A stretch of DNA of 37,797 nt from Paracoccus shanxieyensis. Lineage in GTDB: Bacteria > Pseudomonadota > Alphaproteobacteria > Rhodobacterales > Rhodobacteraceae. The notes beneath the pieces were generated by a model. That model was not told where the DNA came from. It saw only the letters and a program-made list of their open reading frames with translations, and ran no database searches. The first letter of the stretch is position 1; every line of letters starts with the position of its first letter. A program made the translations under genes and the position numbers. This document shows, piece after piece, positions 26,950-35,237 of this stretch. The DNA is taken from NCBI RefSeq assembly GCF_009711265.1, contig NZ_WMII01000012.1, positions 106,168 through 143,964 of the forward strand, read 5' to 3'.

Positions 26950-27792
26950 TCACGGGAAAAGGGTTTGCGCGGCAAGATCGGGGCGGCGCGCGCCACGGAA
27001 CGGCCCCTGACCCGCCGCGTCGATGCGGGCGATGGCGGTTTGGATGGGTTCGATCACCACGCTCATGGTGAAGGCGGTGGCATGGATCATCCGGGTGTCG
27101 TCCAGCGCGATGGCGACATGGCCGGGCCAGAACAGCAGATCGTTGCGGCGGATGTCCTGCACCACGGCAAAGGCTGCCTGCTGCATGTCGCTGTCGCCGG
27201 GGCAGGCCACGCCGCAGGCCGACAATCCGGCCTGCGCCAGACCCGAGCAGTCTATCCCCCAGCGGCTGTTGCCACCCCACAGATAGGGCGTGCCGATCAG
27301 CGTCAGCGCGACAGCGGCCGGGTCGGTCGCGGGCTGGTCGCCAAGATGCTGGACCGGCACCCAGCCGCCCTGCGCCAGCCGGGCGAACCCGTTCTGCGTC
27401 GCCGTGACCGACAGTCGCGCGCCAAGAGACAGGCTGGCCGTTTCCGGCGTCTTCATGTCGGGCCGGTCATAGACATGCGTGGCGGGTGCGGTGACGCGAT
27501 GGGTGACGGGCGGCCGTTCGGTCGTCAGGGTCGCGGCCTTGATCCAGCCGCAATAGGCATCGGCCTGCGCCTGCACAAAGGCCCAGCCATCCCGATCGTC
27601 GATGACCAGCACATCGGCGCCGAAATTCAGTTGCCGGTCGCGCGCCTCGCCGGGCGTGCGGCACAGATCCGCCAGCGGCACGGCCAGCCGCGCGGGCTTG
27701 CCGGGCGTATAGGCGGGACGGGGCAGGGTGTTGCGCAGCGTCTCAAGCGCGATGCGGTCGGTGGCGGGGGTCAGGCGGCGATCATGAGGCAT
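26950..27792 (-). CDS. NlpC/P60 family peptidoglycan hydrolase with SH3-like domains
   Basis: A 280-residue protein with two SH3-like segments (about 35-90 and 95-150) and a C-terminal NlpC/P60 papain-fold domain. The catalytic residues are visible: C182 in RWGIDCSGLAQAG, H225 in WPGHVAIAL and H237 in MIHATAF. The family cleaves gamma-D-Glu-diaminopimelate peptide bonds in cell-wall peptides. No signal peptide is visible, suggesting action on imported muropeptides in the cytosol. The start ATG at 27792 overlaps the stop of the upstream leucyl aminopeptidase gene (TGATG), which fits a joint role in peptide recycling: the hydrolase opens cell-wall peptides and the aminopeptidase degrades products. 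Confidence 0.92.
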   Translation of the reverse strand: MPHDRRLTPATDRIALETLRNTLPRPAYTPGKPARLAVPLADLCRTPGEARDRQLNFGADVLVIDDRDGWAFVQAQADAYCGWIKAATLTTERPPVTHRVTAPATHVYDRPDMKTPETASLSLGARLSVTATQNGFARLAQGGWVPVQHLGDQPATDPAAVALTLIGTPYLWGGNSRWGIDCSGLAQAGLSACGVACPGDSDMQQAAFAVVQDIRRNDLLFWPGHVAIALDDTRMIHATAFTMSVVIEPIQTAIARIDAAGQGPFRGARRPDLAAQTLFP

Positions 27793-29201
27793 CACAGAAT
27801 ATCCGGCAGCGCGTTCAGAATGGCCCGCATGCCCTGTCCCGTGCCGCCCTTGGGGCGACCGGGCGCGGCGCCGGGTTGCCAGCCATAGATGTCGAAATGC
27901 ACATAGTGCCGCGCCGTCTGGGTAAAGCGCCGCAGAAACAGCGCCGCCGTGATCGCCCCCGCGAAACCGCCGCCCGGCGCATTGTCCAGATCGGCGATGG
28001 CGGGTTCGATCATCGTCTCATATGGCTCCCAGAAGGGCATCCGCCAGATCGGGTCGGCATTGGCCATGCCCGCCCCCTGCAAGGCCGCCGCCACGGCATC
28101 GTCATCGCAAAAGAACGGCGGCAGGTCCGGCCCCAGCGCCACGCGCGCAGCCCCGGTCAGCGTCGCCATCGAGATCAGCAGATCCGGCGCGTCCTCATCG
28201 GCCAGGGCCAGCGCATCGGCCAGAACCAGACGGCCCTCGGCATCGGTATTGTTCACCTCGACCGTCAGGCCCTTGCGGCTGGTCAGCACGTCGCCGGGCC
28301 GGAACGCATTGGCCGATATGGCGTTTTCCACCGCCGGGATCAGCACGCGCAGCTGCATCCCCCGCGTCAGGCCAAGCCGCGCCAGCGTGTCGGCCAGCCC
28401 CAGCACATTGGCCGCACCGCCCATGTCCTTTTTCATCAGCCCCATCGAGGCGGGCGGCTTGATGTCCAGCCCCCCGGTGTCAAAGCAGACGCCCTTGCCC
28501 ACCAGCGTCAGCTTTGGCCCGTCGCCCGCAAAGCGCAGGTCGATCAGGCGCGGGGCCTGCGCTGCGGCGCGGCCCACGGCGTGGATCATCGGAAAGTTGC
28601 GGGCCAGCAGATCATCGCCCGCAATCACCATGACCTCCGCGCCATGGCGTTCGGCCACGGCCCGCGCCGCCGCCTCGAGATCGGCGGGGCCCATATCCGA
28701 GGCGGGCGTGTTGATCAGGTCGCGCGCCAGATATTCCCCCGCAGCCAAGGCCAGCAGGCGGTCGGCATCGACGCCATCGGGGCAGACCAGCCGCGCGCCC
28801 GGCGCCTCGCCCTGCTTGTAGCGGGTGAAACGGTATTGCGCGAACAGCCAGCCCAATGCGCCATTGGCCAGATCGACATCGCCGCCCGGATGGACGATGC
28901 GCCAGCTGCCCTTGGGCAGCGTCTCGGCGGCCTTGGCCAGCAGGAAGCGTTCGCGTGCCGGGCGGTCGCCGGGTTGTGCGGCAGGCCCGATGCCGAACAA
29001 AGCGCCCGCGATCCCGCCCGAGGCCTGCGGCAGCAGGCAAAGCTGGCCCGCCCGCCCGGCAAAGCCCTGCGCCTTGGCCCATTCCGTGCCGGTCGTGCCC
29101 AGACCTTCAGGCAGGTCGGGGCCGTTCTTGCCCGGTCGGACCAGCCACAGGGGCAGGGCATCGGCTGCGGGATCGGCGAATTCGGCAAGCGGCGTGGACA
29201 T
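27792..29201 (-). CDS. Leucyl aminopeptidase, M17 family
   Basis: A 469-residue cytosolic M17 metallo-aminopeptidase. The two-metal site is complete: K236 and D241 in GKGVCFDTGGLDIKP, K248, D259 in MKKDMGG, and D320/E322 with R324 in the signature NTDAEGRL. The N-terminal regulatory domain is divergent and shorter than in PepA of E. coli, and ends before RDLINTPASDMGP. This composition resembles the PepB-like branch found in alphaproteobacteria. It removes N-terminal residues from short peptides. The start at 29201 (MSTPLAEF) is chosen from homology. It is translationally coupled to the downstream NlpC/P60 gene. Confidence 0.93.
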   Translation of the reverse strand: MSTPLAEFADPAADALPLWLVRPGKNGPDLPEGLGTTGTEWAKAQGFAGRAGQLCLLPQASGGIAGALFGIGPAAQPGDRPARERFLLAKAAETLPKGSWRIVHPGGDVDLANGALGWLFAQYRFTRYKQGEAPGARLVCPDGVDADRLLALAAGEYLARDLINTPASDMGPADLEAAARAVAERHGAEVMVIAGDDLLARNFPMIHAVGRAAAQAPRLIDLRFAGDGPKLTLVGKGVCFDTGGLDIKPPASMGLMKKDMGGAANVLGLADTLARLGLTRGMQLRVLIPAVENAISANAFRPGDVLTSRKGLTVEVNNTDAEGRLVLADALALADEDAPDLLISMATLTGAARVALGPDLPPFFCDDDAVAAALQGAGMANADPIWRMPFWEPYETMIEPAIADLDNAPGGGFAGAITAALFLRRFTQTARHYVHFDIYGWQPGAAPGRPKGGTGQGMRAILNALPDIL

Positions 29202-29274
29202 GGGTGTGGGGCCTGTTCTTGTGTGTGGCGCAAGGGTAGCGTTCCGCTGGCCGCCCGCAAGACCCCGAACGCCG

Positions 29275-29652
29275 TCAGCCGTCGCCGGGCGCATCCCAGA
29301 TCTGTGTCAGCGACTGGTTCCCGATGCGTGCCAACCGCGCCGAGGTGGCCGCAAGCGCCGTATGGTCCCGCCGTTCCGCGCAGCTTCCGACATCGATGGC
29401 AACGCCTGCCAGTGTCACCAGACCGACCTGCCACGCCAGACGCGACAAGTGATCGGCATGCAATGTGACATCGGCCAGCGCGACTTTCTCGGCGGCCTCG
29501 GTCGTGCGGTTCAGCGCCAGCGCCAGCTGCTCCAGCGCCGCGCCAATGACATGAACCGCCGTCGTCTCGCCCAGTTCGGTGACGATCTGTTCCAGCCGGT
29601 GCATGTCGATCGCCACGCTTTCTGCGACGGCCAGTCGTGCAATCTTGGTCAT
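29275..29652 (-). CDS. Conserved-looking protein of unknown function, all-helical
   Basis: A 125-residue protein I cannot assign to a family. It is predicted to be mostly alpha-helical, without signal peptide or membrane helix. It begins MTKIARLAVAESVAIDMHRL and has amphipathic segments such as VIGAALEQLALALNRTTEAA and a later cysteine (GSCAERRDH). The alternating His and acidic residues (MHRLEQ, LHADHL) are reminiscent of a small helical bundle, but no motif is decisive. GC-rich codon use matches its neighbours, and the ATG at 29652 follows a GGA-containing ribosome site. It precedes the aminopeptidase by 73 bp and is divergent from the carbonic anhydrase gene. Confidence 0.65.
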   Translation of the reverse strand: MTKIARLAVAESVAIDMHRLEQIVTELGETTAVHVIGAALEQLALALNRTTEAAEKVALADVTLHADHLSRLAWQVGLVTLAGVAIDVGSCAERRDHTALAATSARLARIGNQSLTQIWDAPGDG

Positions 29653-29796
29653 CGGTCCATTCCGCGCCTTTTGTTCTGAAGGCCGAAACTGTCACGAACC
29701 CATCAAGAAATGGTTGAGGCCAAACCGCTAAACCTCTCGAACTTTATCGGATTGGCGTGTATCAAGGCGCGTCGGGATTAGAGGTGAGACATACCC
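29653..29796. promoter_or_regulatory. Divergent intergenic region, unknown-protein gene / carbonic anhydrase
   Basis: These 144 bp are relatively AT-rich for the window and separate two divergent starts, so promoters for both genes should be here. The plus side ends in GAGGTGAG, a good ribosome site 8 nt before the carbonic anhydrase ATG. I could not identify convincing -35/-10 pairs by eye. Confidence 0.5.
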
Positions 29797-30450
29797 ATGA
29801 AACAGGCTCGTCCGCTGCCGCATTACCTTGTCCAGCGCTATCAGGGCTGGCGCGCGACCTCATTCAACGAAAACCGCGCGTGGTATCGGCGCCTTGCCGA
29901 TGAAGGTCAGCGCCCGCGCGCCATGGTCATTGCCTGTTGCGATTCGCGTGTCCACGTCACCTCGATCTTCGGTGCGGATTCCGGAGAGTTCTTCATCCAC
30001 CGCAATATCGCCAACCTCGTGCCGCCCTATCAGCCCGATGGCCAGCAGCACGGCACCTCGGCCGCGGTCGAATATGCGGTGAACGCGCTGAAGGTCACGC
30101 ATCTGGTCATCGTCGGCCATACCCATTGCGGCGGCGTGGCGGGCTGCCATGCGATGTGTTCGGGCCACGCACCCGAGCTTGAGGAGAAGACCAGCTTCGT
30201 CGGCCGTTGGATGGACATTCTGCGCCCCGGCTATGAGCGGGTGCTGGAGCTGCCCGAGGGCGAACAGGTGCGCGAGCTTGAGCGGCAGGCCGTGCTTGTC
30301 TCGCTGGAAAACCTGATGACCTTCCCCTTTGTGCGCGAACGGGTCGAGTCGGGCGATCTGTCGCTGCATGGCGTGCTGCATGACATCGGTGACGGCACGA
30401 TCCTGCAATATGATCCGACCGCCGACCGGTTCGTCCCGGTCAGCGGCTGA
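29797..30450 (+). CDS. Beta-class carbonic anhydrase
   Basis: A 217-residue beta-carbonic anhydrase, interconverting CO2 and bicarbonate in the cytosol. The zinc ligands are visible: C47 in ACCDSRV, where D49 and R51 form the catalytic dyad, then H108 and C111 in GHTHCGG. Further family motifs are FIHRNIANLVPPY and SAAVEYAV. The length is typical. It likely supplies bicarbonate for carboxylations. It is transcribed divergently from the unknown gene and convergently with bioY (8 bp between stops). Confidence 0.96.
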   Translation: MKQARPLPHYLVQRYQGWRATSFNENRAWYRRLADEGQRPRAMVIACCDSRVHVTSIFGADSGEFFIHRNIANLVPPYQPDGQQHGTSAAVEYAVNALKVTHLVIVGHTHCGGVAGCHAMCSGHAPELEEKTSFVGRWMDILRPGYERVLELPEGEQVRELERQAVLVSLENLMTFPFVRERVESGDLSLHGVLHDIGDGTILQYDPTADRFVPVSG

Positions 30451-30458
30451 CCTTTGGT

Positions 30459-31010
30459 TCAGCGGTTCGCGGCCCAGGCCATGGCCTGTGGCCGCGCCTT
30501 GGCGATGGCACCCACCAGCATGCCCGCCACGGCAGCTTTCAGCAGGTCACCGGGAATGAAGGCGGTCATCAGCATCAGGCATTCCGGGATGGATTTGCCA
30601 AGCGCCAGCGACATGCCGACCACGCCCATCGCATAATCCACCCCGATGAAGCCGATGGCCGAGGCAAGGCCGACGCGCAGCGCAATGGGTTGCATCGGCA
30701 CCTTTTCCACCAGCATGCCGATGGCCCATGCGGCAAAGGGAAAGCCGATCAGAAAGCCCGAGCTTGGCGCCATGAAGGCCCCAAGACCGCCGCGACCGCC
30801 CGACAGCAGCGGCAGGCCGATCGCCACCAGCAAAAGCAGCAGCGCCACGGCCAGAAAGCCGCGTTTCGCGCCCAGCACCGCTCCGGCCAGCATGACGCCA
30901 AGCGCCTGTGCGGTGATCGGCACGCCGAAGGCCAGCGAAATCGGCGGCACCGCGCCAAGTGCGGCGATCAGGGCCGTGAACAGCGCGATCTGCGCGACGT
31001 TTCTTTCCAT
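30459..31010 (-). CDS. bioY: Biotin ECF transporter substrate-binding component BioY
   Basis: A 183-residue inner-membrane protein of the BioY family, the S component that captures biotin. It has about six hydrophobic helices. Family motifs include PPISLAFGVPITAQALGVML near the N terminus, GGRGGLGAFMAPSSGFLIGF, the Gly-rich biotin-site loop, and a C-terminal FIPGDLLKAAVAGMLV. The start ATG overlaps the bioN stop (TAATG), so translation is coupled. The longer open frame upstream lies within bioN and is not used. Together with bioN and bioM it forms a complete dedicated biotin importer. Confidence 0.95.
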   Translation of the reverse strand: MERNVAQIALFTALIAALGAVPPISLAFGVPITAQALGVMLAGAVLGAKRGFLAVALLLLLVAIGLPLLSGGRGGLGAFMAPSSGFLIGFPFAAWAIGMLVEKVPMQPIALRVGLASAIGFIGVDYAMGVVGMSLALGKSIPECLMLMTAFIPGDLLKAAVAGMLVGAIAKARPQAMAWAANR

Positions 31011-31624
31011 TAGTCCTCTCCTTGCGGTGATATACCGCCCCGCGCCCGCAGCGCCTCGGCCAGATGGTCTGCGTCGTCCAGCGCCAGCAAGGCCAGCGGC
31101 AGCACGATATTCCAGTTTGCCCGGCGATGCGAGCGGGCGCGCCATGCCTGCATCAGCGCGCGCGCCTTGCCGATCAGCGTTGGCACGAAGCGGATGACCA
31201 GCGGAATCGCGGCCTCAAGGATCCCGACCGGCAGACCCAGCCGGCGCAGCGGCGAAAACAGCCGGTGGACCACATCGCTAAGCGCCGACAGCGTGGTCGT
31301 CATCGTCACCAGATTGGCCAGCGCGACCACATTGACGATGCGCAGCGCGATATGCGCGCCAAGCGCCAATTCGCCGATCCACGCGTGCCAGACCAGCAGC
31401 AACACGGCAAAGGGCCACAGGATGCGCAGATGCCGCAAGCCATGGATCAGGAAATCGCGGCCGGGCAGCGCATAAAGCCCCAGCACCACCGCCAGCGCCA
31501 CGATCTGCACCCAAAGACCCGGCAGCAGGAACAGCGCGGTCGTGGCAAGGGCCAGCGCCGCCAGCTTGGCCCCGGCATGCCAATCCTGCGCGCGCGTCCT
31601 AACCGGCGAGCTGAGCGAGATCAT
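31010..31624 (-). CDS. bioN: Biotin ECF transporter transmembrane component BioN (EcfT)
   Basis: A 204-residue EcfT-type membrane coupling protein with four to five hydrophobic segments. The cytoplasmic coupling helices include the Ala-Arg motifs characteristic of the family: ALMQAWRARSHRR and HLAEALRARGG. It links the BioM ATPase to BioY. It is shorter than general-purpose EcfT proteins, consistent with a dedicated BioN. Its start lies 26 bp inside the end of bioM, and its stop overlaps the bioY start, so all three genes form one overlapping operon. Confidence 0.93.
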   Translation of the reverse strand: MISLSSPVRTRAQDWHAGAKLAALALATTALFLLPGLWVQIVALAVVLGLYALPGRDFLIHGLRHLRILWPFAVLLLVWHAWIGELALGAHIALRIVNVVALANLVTMTTTLSALSDVVHRLFSPLRRLGLPVGILEAAIPLVIRFVPTLIGKARALMQAWRARSHRRANWNIVLPLALLALDDADHLAEALRARGGISPQGED

Positions 31625-32324
31625 CCTGCCCCCCGTCGCGGATCATCTGAGCGGTGAAATCCTCCAGCAGCTCCAGCCCGCCGGTCGCCCGGATCTGGCC
31701 GCGATCCAGCCAGAAAAGCTGGTCATAATCCTGAAGGTCGCGCGGGTCGTGGGTGATATGCACGATCCTTGCACCGCAGCCGTCCAGATGCCGGACAAGC
31801 TGCATCCGTGTCGGGATGTCCAGCCCGGCGAAAGGCTCGTCAAGGATCAGCCAGCGCGGGCGCATGGCCATCACGGCCATCAGGCACAGCAGGTGCTTCT
31901 GGCCTTGTGACAGGGCATCGGTATTGGCGTCCTGCCAATGCGATTTGCCGAATGTCACCAGCGTGTCCAGCGCGATCTGGCGGGCCTCGGCCTTGCTGCG
32001 GCCCTGCTGGCGCAGGCCAAAGACCATTTCCTCAAGCACCGTGGGAAAGATGATCTGATGTTCTGGGTTCTGAAACAGGATGCCCACCGTGGCAATGGCC
32101 GCGCGGCGGTCCTGCCATGTATCCACGCCCTCGATGCGGATCTGGCCTTCGCCGGGCTGGATCAGCCCGGCCAGCAGCCGCGCCAGCGTGCTTTTGCCCG
32201 AGCCGTTGCGCCCCACGATACCCACGCGCGGCCCCGGCAGATGCAGCGAGATCGGCCCAAGCACCGGGCGCGGGCCTATCGCATAGGCCAGCCCTTCAAC
32301 CCTGATGCCGGTTTCCGGCTGCAT
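31599..32324 (-). CDS. bioM: Biotin ECF transporter ATP-binding component BioM
   Basis: A 241-residue ABC ATPase energising the biotin importer. Walker A is VGRNGSGKST, the Q-loop is in LFQNPEHQIIFPTV (typical of EcfA-type ATPases), the signature is LSQGQKHLL, Walker B is RWLILDEPFAGLD, and the switch histidine is in VHITHDPRDL. An AAGGAAG ribosome site precedes the ATG at 32324. I looked upstream for the palindromic BioR box found in some alphaproteobacteria and did not see one. The gene lies 67 bp after ugpC on the same strand. Confidence 0.95.
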   Translation of the reverse strand: MQPETGIRVEGLAYAIGPRPVLGPISLHLPGPRVGIVGRNGSGKSTLARLLAGLIQPGEGQIRIEGVDTWQDRRAAIATVGILFQNPEHQIIFPTVLEEMVFGLRQQGRSKAEARQIALDTLVTFGKSHWQDANTDALSQGQKHLLCLMAVMAMRPRWLILDEPFAGLDIPTRMQLVRHLDGCGARIVHITHDPRDLQDYDQLFWLDRGQIRATGGLELLEDFTAQMIRDGGQDDLAQLAG

Positions 32325-32391
32325 CGCGATCTTCCTTGGTTCCGGTCGCAGGAATACGATTGATTAGCATCTTTGCGCCGCAAGGAAAGGG

Positions 32392-33450
32392 TCAGTCGTT
32401 CAGCCGCTGCCCGGTTTCAGGATCGAACAGATGCAGATGCGCGGGGTCCGGGGCCACTGTGACCACATCGCCGCGCGTGGCCTGCGTCGTGCCGGGCAGG
32501 CGCAGCGTCATCGCCACATCCGTGCCCGCGATATGGCCATAGCCAAAGGCATCCGCGCCCAGCCGCTCGACCGAGCGCAGCTCGACCGGGATGCCCTGGC
32601 CCGGCACCGGATCCAGCGTCAGATCCTCGGGGCGCAGGCCCAGCCGCAGCGCGCCTTGCGGCAGCGCCAGCGCCAGATCGTGCCCGCCGGGCAGCTTCAC
32701 CCGCTGGCCGTCCGATTGCACTGTCAGGATGTTCATCGCCGGAGAGCCGATGAAGCCCGCCACGAATTCCGTCGCCGGGCGCTGATACACCTCAAGCGGG
32801 GTGGCGATCTGTTCCGCCACACCCTTGTTCATCACGATCAGACGGTCGGCCAGCGTCATCGCCTCGACCTGATCGTGGGTGACGTAAAGCGAGGTCTGGC
32901 CGGTGCGCAGGTGCATTTCCTTGATCTGCAACCGCATCTGCACCCGCAACTTGGCGTCCAGATTGGACAGCGGCTCGTCCAGCAGGAAGGCTGCGGGATT
33001 GCGCACCAGCGCCCGGCCCATCGCCACACGCTGACGCTGACCGCCCGAAAGCTCGCGCGGTTTGCGGTCCAGATAGGGCTCAAGCTCCAGCATTTTGGCC
33101 GCATCGGCAACGCGGGCGTCGATATCGCCGCGCGACATCTTGGCGATCTTCAGGCCATAGGCCATGTTTTCACGCACCGACATATGAGGGTAAAGCGCAT
33201 AGTTCTGAAACACCATGGCGATGTCGCGTTCGCGCGGTTCAAGGTCGTTCACCACGCGGTCCCCGATCTGGATGGTGCCGCCGGTGATCGCCTCAAGCCC
33301 GGCCACCATGCGCAGCAGCGTGGATTTGCCGCAGCCCGAGGGGCCGACGATCACCACGAATTCGCCATCGGCAATATCCATGCTGATGCCGTGGATGACC
33401 TGATTGCCCGCATAGGATTTGCGAACGTCGTTCAGTTGGATGCGGGCCAT
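32392..33450 (-). CDS. ugpC: Glycerol-3-phosphate ABC transporter ATP-binding protein UgpC
   Basis: A 352-residue MalK/UgpC-type ATPase for sn-glycerol-3-phosphate uptake. Walker A is GPSGCGKST, the Q-loop [12 protein letters not shown], the signature [16 protein letters not shown], Walker [16 protein letters not shown], and the switch [15 protein letters not shown]. The C-terminal TOBE/OB-like regulatory domain covers about 240-352 ([20 protein letters not shown]). The start follows the ugpE stop without any spacer (TAA then ATG), consistent with operon translation. By family alone it could serve other sugars; the ugpB-A-E context and nearby glpK decide the assignment. Confidence 0.93.
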   Translation of the reverse strand: MARIQLNDVRKSYAGNQVIHGISMDIADGEFVVIVGPSGCGKSTLLRMVAGLEAITGGTIQIGDRVVNDLEPRERDIAMVFQNYALYPHMSVRENMAYGLKIAKMSRGDIDARVADAAKMLELEPYLDRKPRELSGGQRQRVAMGRALVRNPAAFLLDEPLSNLDAKLRVQMRLQIKEMHLRTGQTSLYVTHDQVEAMTLADRLIVMNKGVAEQIATPLEVYQRPATEFVAGFIGSPAMNILTVQSDGQRVKLPGGHDLALALPQGALRLGLRPEDLTLDPVPGQGIPVELRSVERLGADAFGYGHIAGTDVAMTLRLPGTTQATRGDVVTVAPDPAHLHLFDPETGQRLND

Positions 33451-34311
33451 TTACTTCTCCGTTTCCACCAGTCCCTTGACGAACCAGCGCTGCATCAACA
33501 CGACCACAAGGATCGGCGGCACGATGGCCAGCACGGATGTGACCATGACAAGGTTCCAAGGCGTCTGCGCATCGGTGAAGGAAACCATTTTCTTCAGCGC
33601 GATGACGATGGTGTTCATTTCGTTGGAATTGGTGACCAGCAGCGGCCACAGATATTGCGTCCAGCCATAGATGAACTGAATCACGAAGATCGCCGCCACA
33701 TTGGTCAGCGACAGGGGCCACAGGATGTCCTTGAAGAACCGCCACGGCCCGGCGCCATCGACGCGCGCGGCCTCCAGCAGTTCGTCCGGGATGGTCATGA
33801 AGAACTGCCGGAACAAAAGCGTCGCCGTGGCCGAGGCGATCAGCGGCAGGATCAGGCCGGGATAGGTGTCGATCAGGCCCAGATCCACCATGACCTTGTA
33901 GGTCGGCTGGATGCGCACCTCGACCGGCAGCATCAGCGTGATGAAGATCAGCCAGAAACACGCCATGCGCAGCGGAAAGCGAAAGAACACGATGGCATAA
34001 GCCGAGGCCATCGAGATCACGATCTTGCCAATGGCGATGCCAAGCGCGACCAGCGTGGTATTGCCCAGCAGCCGCCACAGGCTGACGCCGCCGATCTGGC
34101 CGATGCGGCCGGAAAAGGCCTCGCCGTAATTCGTGGCGGCCTCGGGGCCGGGCAGCAGCGGCAAGGGCGGGCGCAGGATGGTGGCCGTGGAATGGGTCGA
34201 GGCGACGAAGACGTAATAGACCGGAAAGGCCACCACGATCACGCCAAGGATCATCCAGAAATGCGCCATGGCGCGGCCCGCGCCGCGGGGGGCAAGGGGG
34301 TTGTCAGCCAT
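33451..34311 (-). CDS. ugpE: Glycerol-3-phosphate ABC transporter permease UgpE
   Basis: A 286-residue inner-membrane permease with six hydrophobic helices of the MalG-like binding-protein-dependent type. The EAA coupling motif is in [20 protein letters not shown], which contacts the ATPase. The N terminus has [20 protein letters not shown]. The start overlaps the end of ugpA by 8 bp. The C terminus [14 protein letters not shown] is typical of UgpE proteins. Confidence 0.93.
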   Translation of the reverse strand: MADNPLAPRGAGRAMAHFWMILGVIVVAFPVYYVFVASTHSTATILRPPLPLLPGPEAATNYGEAFSGRIGQIGGVSLWRLLGNTTLVALGIAIGKIVISMASAYAIVFFRFPLRMACFWLIFITLMLPVEVRIQPTYKVMVDLGLIDTYPGLILPLIASATATLLFRQFFMTIPDELLEAARVDGAGPWRFFKDILWPLSLTNVAAIFVIQFIYGWTQYLWPLLVTNSNEMNTIVIALKKMVSFTDAQTPWNLVMVTSVLAIVPPILVVVLMQRWFVKGLVETEK

Positions 34312-35185
34312 AATGCACCCTCCGTTCGATAAAGCGGAACTGGAAGGCGGTCAGCGCGATCACGATCACCATCAGGATCACCGATTGCGCGGCGCTGTCG
34401 CCCATGATGAGGTTCACGAATCCGTCGTTATAGACCTTGTAGACCAGCGTTTCGGTCGATCGTCCGGGGCCGCCGCCGGTCACCGCATGGATGATGCCGA
34501 AGGTGTCGAACAGCGCATAGACCGTGTTCACCACCAGCAGAAAGAACGTCGTCGGCGCCAGCAGCGGAAACACGATGGTCCAGAAACTGTGCCGCCGGGT
34601 CGCGCCGTCGATGGCCGCCGCCTCAAGCAGCGATCTTGGGATGGCCTGCAGACCGGCGACGAAGAACAGGAAATTATAGCTGATCTGTTTCCAGACCGAA
34701 GCCGCGACCACCAGCGTCATCGCGTGATCGCCGTTAAGAAGCGGGTTCCAGTTGATCCCCATCTGACGCAGCGGCCATGCCAGCGTGCCGAAACCGGGGT
34801 TGAACATGAACAGCCACAGCATCCCCGCAATCGCCGGCGCGACCGCATAGGGCCAGATCATCAGCGTGCGGTAAAACCCCTTGCCGCGAATGACTTTTTC
34901 GGCCTGCACCGCCAGAAACAGCGCAATCGCCATGGCGAAAAATGCGACCAGCGCCGAAAACACCACCGTGACCTGAAGCGCGTTCAGATAGGCCGGATCG
35001 GACAGAACCTTGCGAAAATTCGCCAGCCCCACGAAGGTCGTCTTCAGCCCGAAGGGATCCTCGCGCAGCACCGACTGGCGAAACGCCTGCGCGGCAGGCC
35101 AGTAGAAAAAGATCAGCGTGATCGCCAGTTGCGGCGCCAGAAGCAGCCATGGCAGCCATTTATGCGGAAAGACCGTGCGTCTCAT
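34304..35185 (-). CDS. ugpA: Glycerol-3-phosphate ABC transporter permease UgpA
   Basis: A 293-residue MalF-type permease with six membrane helices. The EAA loop is [20 protein letters not shown], and [20 protein letters not shown] is the conserved C-terminal periplasmic segment. The N terminus [20 protein letters not shown] fits UgpA. An AAGGGGG ribosome site precedes the ATG at 35185; longer starts lie upstream in the ugpB-ugpA hairpin region and are unlikely. The gene is separated from ugpB by 52 bp containing a stem-loop. Confidence 0.93.
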   Translation of the reverse strand: MRRTVFPHKWLPWLLLAPQLAITLIFFYWPAAQAFRQSVLREDPFGLKTTFVGLANFRKVLSDPAYLNALQVTVVFSALVAFFAMAIALFLAVQAEKVIRGKGFYRTLMIWPYAVAPAIAGMLWLFMFNPGFGTLAWPLRQMGINWNPLLNGDHAMTLVVAASVWKQISYNFLFFVAGLQAIPRSLLEAAAIDGATRRHSFWTIVFPLLAPTTFFLLVVNTVYALFDTFGIIHAVTGGGPGRSTETLVYKVYNDGFVNLIMGDSAAQSVILMVIVIALTAFQFRFIERRVHYG

Positions 35186-35205
35186 CCGTGCCCCCTTCCT
35201 GGATG

Positions 35206-35229
35206 GGCGGGCGCCCGTGGACGCCCGCC
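35206..35229 (-). terminator. Stem-loop between ugpB and ugpA
   Basis: GGCGGGCG (35206-35213) and CGCCCGCC (35222-35229) pair perfectly around an 8-nt loop, between the ugpB stop and the ugpA start. Such structures after a binding-protein gene usually act as partial terminators or 3'-end stabilisers, giving more binding protein than permease. No U-run follows, so attenuation or mRNA protection is more likely than full termination. Confidence 0.55.
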
Positions 35230-35237
35230 GACCGTCA

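Noticed and set aside
25202..27010. A 602-codon plus-strand open frame opposite the sugar dehydrogenase and saccharopine dehydrogenase genes.
   Set aside because: It crosses the promoter gap and two supported genes and shows only shadow-type composition.
32325..32391. Search for a BioR-type box (TTATCTATAA-like) upstream of bioM.
   Set aside because: No matching palindrome was found in the 67-bp gap; only a short TTGCG/CGCAA repeat near the ugpC stop is present.
32431..34332. A 633-codon plus-strand open frame across ugpC and ugpE.
   Set aside because: It is His-, Arg- and Gln-rich, opposite two well-supported genes, and lacks family motifs.
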